From an uncultured Clostridia bacterium (lineage in GTDB: Bacteria; Bacillota; Clostridia; Oscillospirales; Butyricicoccaceae): DNA of 64,000 nt. Positions 34,002 through 42,042 of the stretch are shown here, in pieces. The notes under the pieces are model-generated. The model was not told where the DNA came from. It made no database searches and saw nothing but the letters and a program-made list of their open reading frames with translations. Position 1 is the first letter of the stretch. Each line of letters starts with the position of its first letter. Location of the stretch: contig CAJUSB010000003.1 of NCBI GenBank assembly GCA_910589115.1, positions 1 through 64,000 on the forward strand, in the 5' to 3' direction. The translations under genes and the position numbers were made by a program.

Positions 34002-35297
34002 ATGAACAAAAAGTATCAGAAAAATTACCGCTTTGAAACCTTGCAGCTGCACGTCGGACAGGAACAGCCCGACCCCGCAACAGATGCACGCGCTGTGCCG
34101 ATCTATCAAACTACCTCGTATGTATTCCGGGATGCGGCGCACGCTGCCGCCCGGTTTGACCTTTCCGACGCGGGCAATATTTACGGCCGTCTGACCAATC
34201 CAACACAGGATGTACTCGAAAAGCGCATCGCAGCGCTGGAAGGCGGCGTTGCAGCACTCGCCACAGCTTCAGGCGCAGCGGCGATTACCTATGCCATTCA
34301 GGCGCTTGCGCAAAACGGCGGGCACATTGTCGCACAGAATACCATTTATGGCGGCAGTTACAACTTGCTTGCGCATACCCTGCCTCCATTCGGCGTAGAG
34401 ACGACCTTTGTCAATATACACGACCTGAAAGCAGTTGAAGCCGCAATCCGTGATAATACCAGGGCCGTTTATATCGAAACGCTGGGGAATCCAAACAGTG
34501 ATATCCCGGATATTGACGCTATCGCAGAAATTGCCCACCGGCACGGTCTCCCGCTGGTGATCGACAACACCTTCGGCACCCCCTATCTCATCCGCCCGAT
34601 TGAACATGGAGCAGATATCGTAGTACATTCGGCCACCAAATTCCTCGGCGGGCATGGGACCACCCTCGGCGGCATTATCGTTGACAGCGGCAAATTCGAC
34701 TGGAAGGCAAGCGGCAAATATGCCCCCATTGCGGACCCCAATCCCAGCTATCACGGCATCAGCTTCGTACAGGCAGCAGGCCCGGCAGCTTTTGTCACCT
34801 ATATCAGGGCAATCCTCCTGCGCGATACCGGCGCAGCAATCTCACCGTTTAACGCTTTCCTGCTGCTGCAAGGTATTGAAACCCTGTCCCTTCGCCTCGA
34901 CCGTCATGCGGAAAATACCAAACGGGTCGTTGAATATCTCGCCAGCCACCCGCAGGTCGAGCGGGTCAATCATCCTTCCCTGCCCGGCCATCCCGACCAT
35001 GCGCTGTATGAAACATATTTCCCTCATGGCGGCGCATCTATCTTTACCTTTGAAATCAAGGGCGGCATCCGGCAGGCCCACAAATTTATTGACAGCCTGC
35101 AAATCTTTTCTCTGCTTGCAAACGTTGCCGATGTCAAAAGCCTTGTCATCCATCCCGCAACGACCACCCATTCCCAGATGAATGAAGCAGAACTGGCTGC
35201 CTCCGGCATCAAGCCAAACACCATCCGCCTGTCTGTCGGAACCGAACATATTGACGATATCCTGGAAGATTTGGAGGGCGCATTCGCCAGCCTGTAA
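34002..35297 (+). CDS. metY: O-acetylhomoserine sulfhydrylase
   Basis: PLP enzyme that makes homocysteine from O-acetylhomoserine and sulfide (some members also act on O-acetylserine). It has 431 residues, the usual length. The start FETLQLHVGQEQPDPATDARAVPIYQTTSYVF is characteristic (cited here only by its opening residues), and the PLP lysine lies in SATKFLGGHGTTLGG near 208. CAGGAG precedes the ATG. It is followed by cysK, so free sulfide can be directed to either methionine or cysteine. Confidence 0.95.
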   Translation: MNKKYQKNYRFETLQLHVGQEQPDPATDARAVPIYQTTSYVFRDAAHAAARFDLSDAGNIYGRLTNPTQDVLEKRIAALEGGVAALATASGAAAITYAIQALAQNGGHIVAQNTIYGGSYNLLAHTLPPFGVETTFVNIHDLKAVEAAIRDNTRAVYIETLGNPNSDIPDIDAIAEIAHRHGLPLVIDNTFGTPYLIRPIEHGADIVVHSATKFLGGHGTTLGGIIVDSGKFDWKASGKYAPIADPNPSYHGISFVQAAGPAAFVTYIRAILLRDTGAAISPFNAFLLLQGIETLSLRLDRHAENTKRVVEYLASHPQVERVNHPSLPGHPDHALYETYFPHGGASIFTFEIKGGIRQAHKFIDSLQIFSLLANVADVKSLVIHPATTTHSQMNEAELAASGIKPNTIRLSVGTEHIDDILEDLEGAFASL

Positions 35298-35391
35298 GGA
35301 ACGCAAAACATGCTGAATTTTTTAATCTGCATTCCGGGAGGTTCCAAGTCTACAGTCATACCTTATTATGAAAGGAAGCGCATTTACTGCT

Positions 35392-36324
35392 ATGTCAAAA
35401 ATTTACCGCACTGCCTCCGAGCTGATCGGCGGCACGCCGCTGCTCGAATTAACAGGCTATGAAAAAAAGAGGAATTTGGGAGCGACTATCCTTGCGAAGC
35501 TCGAATATTTTAATCCGGCGGGCTCCGTAAAGGACCGTATTGCAAAGGCAATGATTGACGAAGCCGAACAGAGCGGGAAACTGACCCCTGATACGGTTAT
35601 CATTGAACCGACATCGGGCAATACGGGTATTGGCCTCGCCTCCGTTGCGGCAGCACGCGGCTACCATCTGATTCTGACCATGCCCGAAACGATGAGCGTG
35701 GAACGCCGCAACCTGCTGCGGGCCTATGGTGCCCAGCTGATTTTAACGGACGGCTCCATGGGCATGAAAGGTGCAATCGCCAAAGCAAATGAACTGGCCG
35801 CCGAGCTGCCGAAAAGCTACATCCCAGGGCAGTTCAGCAATCCTGCAAATCCAGCTATCCACAAAGCAACGACCGGCCCGGAAATCTGGAAAGATACCGA
35901 CGGTAAGGTGGATATTTTCGTCGCAGGTGTCGGCACCGGCGGCACGCTGACCGGCGTAGGACAATACCTCAAGGAGCAAAACCCCAAAATTCAGATCGTT
36001 GCGGTGGAACCTGCGACCTCCCCCGTACTCTCTACCGGAAAAGGCGGCCCGCATAAAATCCAGGGAATCGGTGCGGGATTTGTGCCGGAAGTGCTGGATA
36101 CTACTATTTATGATGAAATTATACCGGTCTCCAACGAAGACGCTTTTGCAGCCGGACGCGAAGTCGGACGCGCAGATGGTATTCTGATCGGTATCTCTTC
36201 CGGGGCTGCTATCTGGGCGGCAACCGAACTCACCCGCCGCACTCAAAACAAGGGCAAGGTCATTGTTGCCCTGCTGCCGGATACCGGTGACCGCTATCTT
36301 TCAACGCCCCTCTTTGCCGATTAA
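35392..36324 (+). CDS. cysK: Cysteine synthase A (O-acetylserine sulfhydrylase)
   Basis: PLP enzyme joining sulfide to O-acetylserine to give cysteine. It has 310 residues; the PLP lysine is in NPAGSVKDRIA, the substrate loop in TSGNTGIGLA, and the PLP-phosphate loop in GTGGTLTG, all standard for CysK. The ATG at 35392 gives the usual N-terminus (SKIYRTASELIGGTPL) with AAAGGAAG about 13 bases upstream; an in-frame ATG at 35368 is possible. No serine acetyltransferase gene is nearby. A terminator follows at 36360-36398. Confidence 0.96.
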   Translation: MSKIYRTASELIGGTPLLELTGYEKKRNLGATILAKLEYFNPAGSVKDRIAKAMIDEAEQSGKLTPDTVIIEPTSGNTGIGLASVAAARGYHLILTMPETMSVERRNLLRAYGAQLILTDGSMGMKGAIAKANELAAELPKSYIPGQFSNPANPAIHKATTGPEIWKDTDGKVDIFVAGVGTGGTLTGVGQYLKEQNPKIQIVAVEPATSPVLSTGKGGPHKIQGIGAGFVPEVLDTTIYDEIIPVSNEDAFAAGREVGRADGILIGISSGAAIWAATELTRRTQNKGKVIVALLPDTGDRYLSTPLFAD

Positions 36325-36359
36325 CAAGGATGCCTGCAGGCATTTCGTACCAGTATACT

Positions 36360-36398
36360 CTGCCGGATATGCTTTCCCAGCTGTCCGGCAGATTTTTT
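36360..36398 (+). terminator. Terminator of the cysteine operon
   Basis: CTGCCGGA (36360-36367) pairs with TCCGGCAG (36384-36391), followed by ATTTTTTCTTT. The rest of the gap up to 36676 is AT-rich and shows no further feature that I can support. Confidence 0.85.
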
Positions 36399-36676
36399 CT
36401 TTGATGGAAACTCCCCGGCAACAAGCGCTGACAGATTTTGAATCAAATTTTACAAATACCCCTCCCCTATTTATAACAAAAATTTTTAAGAGATGCATCT
36501 TGACAAATGCCATATTAGGTAATAAAATGTATTCTGTTATTTCCTTAATGCGTAAATTTAGAAAGTGCATAAGTCTAATAATTTTCTGCAAAACAAGTGA
36601 AAATAACGGTTCGGAAAATTGTATGAATATGCCTTTTTAAATACTATTTTGTTATTATAACAAAGAAGGTGTCGTT

Positions 36677-38062
36677 TTGATCAAATCCTTTTTTCTTGCA
36701 GGCTTAATCGGATTGACAACCGTTTCACTGGTTTCCGGCTGTACAGGCGGGCATTCAGAGAGTGCCTACTGCACCGGGCTTACGCCCGCACTTTCCGTAC
36801 CCGCAGCTGATGTCAACCCAATCCTTTACCGCAATTCGTTTATATCCGAAAAGGCAATAGAACAGCTGTGGCAGTTTGGGATCCCCCTAAACCCGGACGG
36901 AAAAGACGCATCAGAACACAACGATGAACTGGAACTTCAGCTTTACTTTGCCGAACATGAAACCTATGCAGCTGCATATGACCCATTAACCTATGAAAAG
37001 AAATGCCTGGAATACAACCATCTTGACTTGCGCTTTGCTGCACTTGGTTTCGATGTACTGAACAGCGACGAGGCAAATGTCTTATTTGGAAACAAACCCT
37101 TAATAAAAGAACCCCAATCTTTTACATCTGAAACACCGCCGCTTTCCCTTTTATCAAAAACGCCCTTACAAAATCCCTTAAAACCTGTATGCATTACGCA
37201 AAACAATGATTCTGTTTATATCCTCAGCAACACGCCAGACACGGTATCTGATACCGTAACGGATACCGTCATCTTTTCTTTCGATCCGGAAACGGCGGAA
37301 ACACAGGAGCTGTTAACCCTATCTGATAAAGGCCATTGGTGCGGCGAGCTGAATGCAACCGATCATTCCCTGTTTTGGGTTTTCTCGGATTCAACAGCCG
37401 TCCGAATTATGCGCTATGATCTCCAAACAGCAGAACAGACCATCCTGCGTGAATTTCCACCGGATACCGTCATTGTCTTGAGTTCAGATGATCGGTATTT
37501 ATCCTGGCTTGAAATGGAAGGCACTATCAAAAAGATACATATTTTTGACACGCAGTCCGAGGAATTTCAAACATTTGCTGCCCCTCAGCGGACAGTTTCC
37601 CCCTACGGCCGCGCTGAACTGACCGACCATATACTGATTTCCCGCGAGGCGAACAGGTATGATCAGATCCTATGCGCCTATGATTTGGATCAAAAACAAT
37701 ATCTGGCCCGGCTGGACGTTGAGGAGCCATTGGATGTTGTTTCCCCACAGGCAAATCAAAACTGGATCGTTTGGACAAATAAAAGGCGCGATGCTGTTTA
37801 TGCATATCACATCCCGCTTCAAAAATTCTACAAATTTGAGGATTCCCTTTTTGTATTCTCCCTTCATTTATATAATAACCATGTATTTGTAAACGACCGC
37901 ACTTCAAATAATATTTTATGCTATAATCTGGACACCCAGGGAAAAAGCGCAATCCCATCAGAAGAAACCGTCCCGCTGACCCTGGGGAATTGGGGCCCGG
38001 CAGGGCTTATATTCTGGGAAGGGCAATCCGGCAATCTCATTCATTTTATAAAAACACCTTAA
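36677..38062 (+). CDS. Putative lipoprotein with beta-propeller-like repeats
   Basis: I do not recognise the family. The 461-residue protein starts at TTG (AAGAAGG upstream) with a lipoprotein signal ending in LVSGC (Cys22), so it should be lipid-anchored outside. After a region of about 170 residues, repeated blocks such as SVYILSN...IFSFDPETAETQ, HSLFWVF...IMRYDLQTAEQT and YLSWLEM...IHIFDTQSEEF recur about every 45-50 residues, suggesting a beta-propeller. The DNA is noticeably more AT-rich than neighbouring genes, which may point to transfer. It stands alone between terminators and a small membrane-protein gene. Confidence 0.7.
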   Translation: MIKSFFLAGLIGLTTVSLVSGCTGGHSESAYCTGLTPALSVPAADVNPILYRNSFISEKAIEQLWQFGIPLNPDGKDASEHNDELELQLYFAEHETYAAAYDPLTYEKKCLEYNHLDLRFAALGFDVLNSDEANVLFGNKPLIKEPQSFTSETPPLSLLSKTPLQNPLKPVCITQNNDSVYILSNTPDTVSDTVTDTVIFSFDPETAETQELLTLSDKGHWCGELNATDHSLFWVFSDSTAVRIMRYDLQTAEQTILREFPPDTVIVLSSDDRYLSWLEMEGTIKKIHIFDTQSEEFQTFAAPQRTVSPYGRAELTDHILISREANRYDQILCAYDLDQKQYLARLDVEEPLDVVSPQANQNWIVWTNKRRDAVYAYHIPLQKFYKFEDSLFVFSLHLYNNHVFVNDRTSNNILCYNLDTQGKSAIPSEETVPLTLGNWGPAGLIFWEGQSGNLIHFIKTP

Positions 38063-38200
38063 TTAGACTGCCCTTTCAGAATCGGCTGCATCAATAAATA
38101 CCAATACTGCCCCCCTCACAGGAAAAATCACACTGCATGGGTTTAGAATGCCCAATTTCCGGTTATCCTGTATCCTAGAATACGGAGCAGGAGGAAACCA

Positions 38201-38467
38201 ATGGTTAAAGGAATTTCCAAGCGGGTCGTCGTCGTACAACCCGAAGATTCAGCAGTATTTGAACAGGCAATCTTCATCGTCCGTGATGGGGAACGTCAGG
38301 ATATTATAAAGGAAGCAAATGCCGTTGCCGAACGTTACCTGCGGCAGAGCGGCCAGCGGGTACGCCGCTACCGCAAGCATTATACCGGCCTGCAAATGCT
38401 TCTCAGTGCGGGCGGCGGAGCGCTGCTGACCGCGCTGGTATGGGTCGCGACTGCGCTGTTCCTGTAA
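38201..38467 (+). CDS. Small membrane protein (88 aa), unknown
   Basis: Residues 1-62 are charged and soluble (VVVVQPEDSAVFEQAIFIVRDG), and one membrane segment lies at about 66-88 at the very C-terminus, giving a tail-anchored shape. GGAGGAAA precedes the ATG. A GCCGCCGCCC/GGGCGGCGG hairpin follows at 38487-38510 without a clear T run. It is 91 bases before the DedA gene and may be cotranscribed. Function unknown. Confidence 0.7.
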   Translation: MVKGISKRVVVVQPEDSAVFEQAIFIVRDGERQDIIKEANAVAERYLRQSGQRVRRYRKHYTGLQMLLSAGGGALLTALVWVATALFL

Positions 38468-38558
38468 AAAAACTATGAAAATTTGGCCGCCGCCCTTGCC
38501 TGGGCGGCGGTCTCGTATTATGATTAGAAAGTAAAGATTCAGGAGGGGTGCAGGCCAT

Positions 38559-39065
38559 ATGACCATAGCGAGCTTTTTAGAGATGTTTCAGCGGTTTGGG
38601 CTGCTGTTTATCGCAGCCGTCTGCTTTCTGGAGCACTTGAATTTGCCGGGGTTTCCGGCTGGCGTTATCATGCCGGCTATCGGCGTACTGGTGCAGCAGA
38701 GTGCACTGAACCTGGCACTGGCCCTGACCCTCTCGGTCGCGGGCAGCGTTGCCGGAAGCTACGTCCTGTACCTCATCAGCTTTTACGGCGGCGTAAAAGT
38801 TATGCACCGCCTGTTTGGCAAAAGCGAACGGTTTCAGGGCTTTGTCACCCGCTGCCAGGAAAAAATTGAACAGCATCAGGCAAAGGGGCTATTCCTATGC
38901 CGTCTGATCCCGGTTCTGCGGACGATCTCCTCCATCCCGGCGGGGCTGTTCCGCGTCCCGGCAAAGGATTTTCTGCTGTGGTCCGGACTCGGTATCACGG
39001 TCTGGAATTCTGTCCTGATCGGCTTCGGTTACCTCGGTGCAAATGTGATCCTCTCACGCATATGA
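38559..39065 (+). CDS. DedA family membrane protein
   Basis: It has 168 residues with about four to five hydrophobic segments and the DedA/VTT hallmarks: a re-entrant segment near LPGFPAGVIMPAIG, the GSVAGSYVLYLIS segment and the FLCRLIPVLRTISSIPAG motif with its conserved arginines. DedA proteins are now linked to flipping undecaprenyl-phosphate or phospholipids across the membrane. AGGAGGGG precedes the ATG. A strong terminator follows. Confidence 0.88.
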   Translation: MTIASFLEMFQRFGLLFIAAVCFLEHLNLPGFPAGVIMPAIGVLVQQSALNLALALTLSVAGSVAGSYVLYLISFYGGVKVMHRLFGKSERFQGFVTRCQEKIEQHQAKGLFLCRLIPVLRTISSIPAGLFRVPAKDFLLWSGLGITVWNSVLIGFGYLGANVILSRI

Positions 39066-39074
39066 ATTTTTCAA

Positions 39075-39112
39075 GGCCTTTTCCGTCGGTTTTCGTTGGA
39101 AAAGGCCGTTTT
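39075..39112 (+). terminator. Intrinsic terminator after the DedA gene
   Basis: GGCCTTTTCC (39075-39084) pairs with GGAAAAGGCC (39098-39107), followed by GTTTTA. Confidence 0.85.
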
Positions 39113-39156
39113 ACTGACCCTACATGAAAGAAATCCGCTTGTAACTGAGTTGTAGT

Positions 39157-39185
39157 TTGTAAAGCAGGCGCTTTTGTGGTAGAAT
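39157..39185 (+). promoter_or_regulatory. Promoter of dusB
   Basis: TTGTAA (39157-39162), 17 bases, TAGAAT (39180-39185), 35 bases before the ATG. Confidence 0.6.
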
Positions 39186-39220
39186 AAGTAAGATTAAAAA
39201 GAGGAGAACGAGCGAACGTT

Positions 39221-40195
39221 ATGAAAATCGGAACTCTCACGCTTTCCGGCCGGGTGCTGCTCGCGCCGATGGCGGGTGTGACCGACTGTGCCTTCCGGCA
39301 GATCTGCCGGGAGCAGGGTGCTGCACTGACAGTAACCGAAATGGTCTCTACCAAAGCCCTATGGTTTGGTGACCGGAAGTCCCCTGCCCTTCTGCGGCTC
39401 GCTGAAAATGAAAAACCGGCTGCGGTACAGATTTTCGGCTCTGACCCGGAAACCATGGCATGGGGGGCGCAGAAAGCACTTGCGCTTTCCGGCTGCGCGG
39501 TGATTGACCTGAATATGGGCTGCCCCGCGCCTAAAATCGTAAATAACGGGGACGGCGCAGCGCTGATGAAGGACCCGGCAAAAGCCGCCCGCATCATCGA
39601 GGCTGTTAAAAAAGCGGTTCCCGTACCGGTCACGGTCAAATTCCGGCTGGGTTGGGACGCTGAAAACAAAAATTATCTGTCATTCGCAAAAATGGCAGAA
39701 CAGTCTGGCGCCGACGCCGTTACCGTACATGGACGGACACGGGCCCAGCAGTATGAAGGCTGTGCAGACTGGGACGCTATCGCACAGGTCAAGTCCGCGC
39801 TGCAAATCCCAGTCATTGCCAACGGCGATGCCTCGACCCCAGAGGCCGCGCGGGCGCTTCTCCGACATACGGGCGCAGATGCGGTGATGATCGGCCGGGG
39901 CGCACTGGGTGACCCATGGATTTTTTCCCGTACCAATGCGCTGCTGACGGATGGCGTACTGCCTGACCGTCCCGCTTTCCCGGAACGGTTGGAGACAGCT
40001 GTCCGGCAAATTGAACTGGCAGCAGCAGACAAAGGGGAGCATATCGCGCTGCTGGAAGCCCGCAGGCACGTAAACTGGTATCTAAAAGGTGAGCCAGGCC
40101 TCAAGCCCTATAAAGCGCGTATTTCTCAACTTTCTTTCCTGTCGGAGCTTCACGCGCTGGCAGCAGAACTAAAAAACCACTATACCCACGTATAG
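39221..40195 (+). CDS. dusB: tRNA-dihydrouridine synthase
   Basis: FMN enzyme that reduces specific uridines in tRNA to dihydrouridine. The 324-residue TIM-barrel has the Dus signatures LAPMAGVTDCAFR near the N-terminus, the active-site cysteine in NMGCPAPKIV, HGRTRAQQYEG and ANGDASTPE, and a C-terminal helical domain with the motif RRHVNWYLKG. GAGGAGAA lies upstream of the ATG. DusB rather than another Dus is chosen by overall similarity to the Firmicutes form. An R1 repeat follows. Confidence 0.93.
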   Translation: MKIGTLTLSGRVLLAPMAGVTDCAFRQICREQGAALTVTEMVSTKALWFGDRKSPALLRLAENEKPAAVQIFGSDPETMAWGAQKALALSGCAVIDLNMGCPAPKIVNNGDGAALMKDPAKAARIIEAVKKAVPVPVTVKFRLGWDAENKNYLSFAKMAEQSGADAVTVHGRTRAQQYEGCADWDAIAQVKSALQIPVIANGDASTPEAARALLRHTGADAVMIGRGALGDPWIFSRTNALLTDGVLPDRPAFPERLETAVRQIELAAADKGEHIALLEARRHVNWYLKGEPGLKPYKARISQLSFLSELHALAAELKNHYTHV

Positions 40196-40210
40196 AATGG
40201 ATTCACCGCA

Positions 40211-40336
40211 GCCATCCCCTTCGTCCCGCCCGCAGGCGATGAACGGGAGTCCAGAGGGACAAGTCCCTCTGGCGCTGTCTGCGGAAGACCGCCCGCCGCG
40301 CAGGCGGACAAAACGATAACTCCAGCACACACATTA
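40211..40336. repeat. Dispersed hairpin repeat R1, copy e
   Basis: A full R1 unit: CGTCCCGCCCGCAGGCGATG, GGGAGTCCAGAGGGACAAG with its palindromic partner, GTCTGCGGAAGAC and the CCGCC...GGCGG hairpin. It lies between dusB and the sigma factor gene. Confidence 0.9.
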
Positions 40337-40358
40337 GAAAAGAAAAGGAGGTGGTGCA

Positions 40359-40967
40359 GTGGCTGACGAAAAAGCACTGATGCAACGCGCACAGCAAGGG
40401 GATACCGACGCATTTGAATACATCGTCACCGCCTATGAGCGCAAGGTGTATGCGCTCGCGCTGCGCTCAACCGGTTCAGAGGCCGATGCCGCTGATTTGA
40501 CGCAGGAGGTTTTCCTGCGTGCATGGCGCTCGCTCAGCAAATTCCGCGGCGACAGTGCCGTATCTACCTGGCTGTACCGCATTACAATGAACATTTGTAT
40601 TGATTTTTCCCGCAGAAAAACGGTACAGCCAGTGCCGCTGACCGATGAGGAAGGGACCGAACTCCCACTCCCCGACAACAGGGCCGCGCATTCCCCCGAG
40701 GCCGCACTGGAACAGCAGGAGCTTTCTGCGGAATTACAGTCCGCTTTGCAGGAACTTTCCGAAGAACACCGGCAGGCAATCCTGCTGCGCGATATCTCAG
40801 GCCTCAGCTATCAGGAAATCGGGCGTATGCTGTCACTCGAAGAAGGTACGGTCAAATCACGCCTTTCCCGCGCCCGCAGGAATTTACGAAGTATTTTAAT
40901 CAAACGAGGGAACATTTCTCTGCCCTCTGCGTCCAAAGAACAGGAAAGGAGGCAAGGGAATGGCTGA
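40359..40967 (+). CDS. ECF (sigma-70 family) RNA polymerase sigma factor
   Basis: A 202-residue alternative sigma factor with region 2 (about 20-90, DAADLTQEVFLRAWRSL) and region 4 (about 135-180, GLSYQEIGRMLSLEEGTVKSRLSRAR). The start codon is GTG with AAAAGGAGG eight bases upstream. Its end overlaps the anti-sigma gene by eight bases, so the pair is coupled. No target promoter motif is evident in the window; the R1 repeat immediately upstream leaves little room for a conventional promoter. Confidence 0.93.
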   Translation: MADEKALMQRAQQGDTDAFEYIVTAYERKVYALALRSTGSEADAADLTQEVFLRAWRSLSKFRGDSAVSTWLYRITMNICIDFSRRKTVQPVPLTDEEGTELPLPDNRAAHSPEAALEQQELSAELQSALQELSEEHRQAILLRDISGLSYQEIGRMLSLEEGTVKSRLSRARRNLRSILIKRGNISLPSASKEQERRQGNG

Positions 40968-41970
40968 ATGTGAAAAAATAATGCTGCTGTGTGAGGAATC
41001 CCTCGACCGCACATTGACCCCGGAAGAACAGCGGGTGCTTGACCGGCATCTGGCAGGCTGCCCTGCGTGCGCAGCCTATCTTGCCGATCTGCGTTTCCTG
41101 TCAGGCTCCCTCGGCGAACTGCCGGACCCCCCCACAGGTCTGCATGAACGCATCATGTCCAGTATCCGTACAGAGGCAAACAGCGGTACGGTTGTCCAGC
41201 TTCACCGCCCGGGTGCACGGCGGACGCAGGTATTTACCATGCTGGCCGCAGCAGCCGCCTGTGTGATGCTGGTATTATCCGGCGCATTGGGCAATCTGAT
41301 GAACAGTCTTCATTTACAGGTAGGCGGCGGAGGTTCCAGCAGTGCCGCAGCAGGTGGCATGGAAGCATCTGCAGAAAGCGGTGCCGCTAATACGGCAAGC
41401 CCTGCTGATGCGGCAAGTCCTGCCGCTCCAACAGACACTGCCGATGCAGGTATGTCAGACGGTGCTGCCGTCCCCCAAACTGCTGCGGAATCCAATACGC
41501 CCCGGGCTGCTAAATTTTCTGCACCCACGGAACCTATAACCGTCCCCGAAACATCTGCCGATAACGGAACGGCACCGCCAGCAGCTGAAGAAAACAGCAG
41601 CACCGTACCATCCCCCTCCGCAGACGACAGCACTGCGGAAATCGATGCCCATATCATGTCCCGCTCGGCCAGCCCTGCTGACTCCGGCCAGCCGCAGGTC
41701 GCCGCTTTCATCAATGAGATCATGGCCGGGGAGAGCTTTGCCGCCTGCTATCTGGTAGAGGGCGGACAGTCGCTCCCCGAAATCGGCCAGGAACAGCAGC
41801 GGGATTCCCTCTACGCATATTACGTGCTGGACAACAACCCTGCACAGCTGGAAACCCTGCTGGATACGCTCAAAAAAGCAGGCTGTACCGTCAGCCTTTA
41901 TACAGAGGACGGCGTCCTCTGGAACGAAACCGCTAAGCAGGTTATTTTCGCCGTCCGACTCACCAGCTGA
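40960..41970 (+). CDS. Membrane-bound zinc-finger anti-sigma factor
   Basis: A 336-residue partner of the ECF sigma factor. The N-terminal zf-HC2 module holds the His-x3-Cys-x2-Cys zinc motif (RHLAGCPACAAYL). One membrane segment lies at about 88-110. Outside is a low-complexity Ala/Ser/Pro/Thr linker (about 120-230) and a folded C-terminal domain of about 90 residues (GQPQVAAFINEIMAGESF onward) that may be the sensor. Regulated cleavage releasing the sigma factor is usual for such proteins, but no site is identified here. Confidence 0.88.
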   Translation: MAECEKIMLLCEESLDRTLTPEEQRVLDRHLAGCPACAAYLADLRFLSGSLGELPDPPTGLHERIMSSIRTEANSGTVVQLHRPGARRTQVFTMLAAAAACVMLVLSGALGNLMNSLHLQVGGGGSSSAAAGGMEASAESGAANTASPADAASPAAPTDTADAGMSDGAAVPQTAAESNTPRAAKFSAPTEPITVPETSADNGTAPPAAEENSSTVPSPSADDSTAEIDAHIMSRSASPADSGQPQVAAFINEIMAGESFAACYLVEGGQSLPEIGQEQQRDSLYAYYVLDNNPAQLETLLDTLKKAGCTVSLYTEDGVLWNETAKQVIFAVRLTS

Positions 41971-41992
41971 CCATTGTACCGCACAGCACAGC

Positions 41993-42024
41993 AACCCCCT
42001 TGGAAATTTCTCCGAGGGGGTTTA
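41993..42024 (+). terminator. Terminator of the sigma/anti-sigma operon
   Basis: AACCCCCT (41993-42000) pairs with AGGGGGTT (42015-42022), with an inner GGA/TCC pairing; TTTAT follows. It may also act for rqcH on the other strand. Confidence 0.7.
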
Positions 42025-42042
42025 TCATAGAATAAAAGAAGC

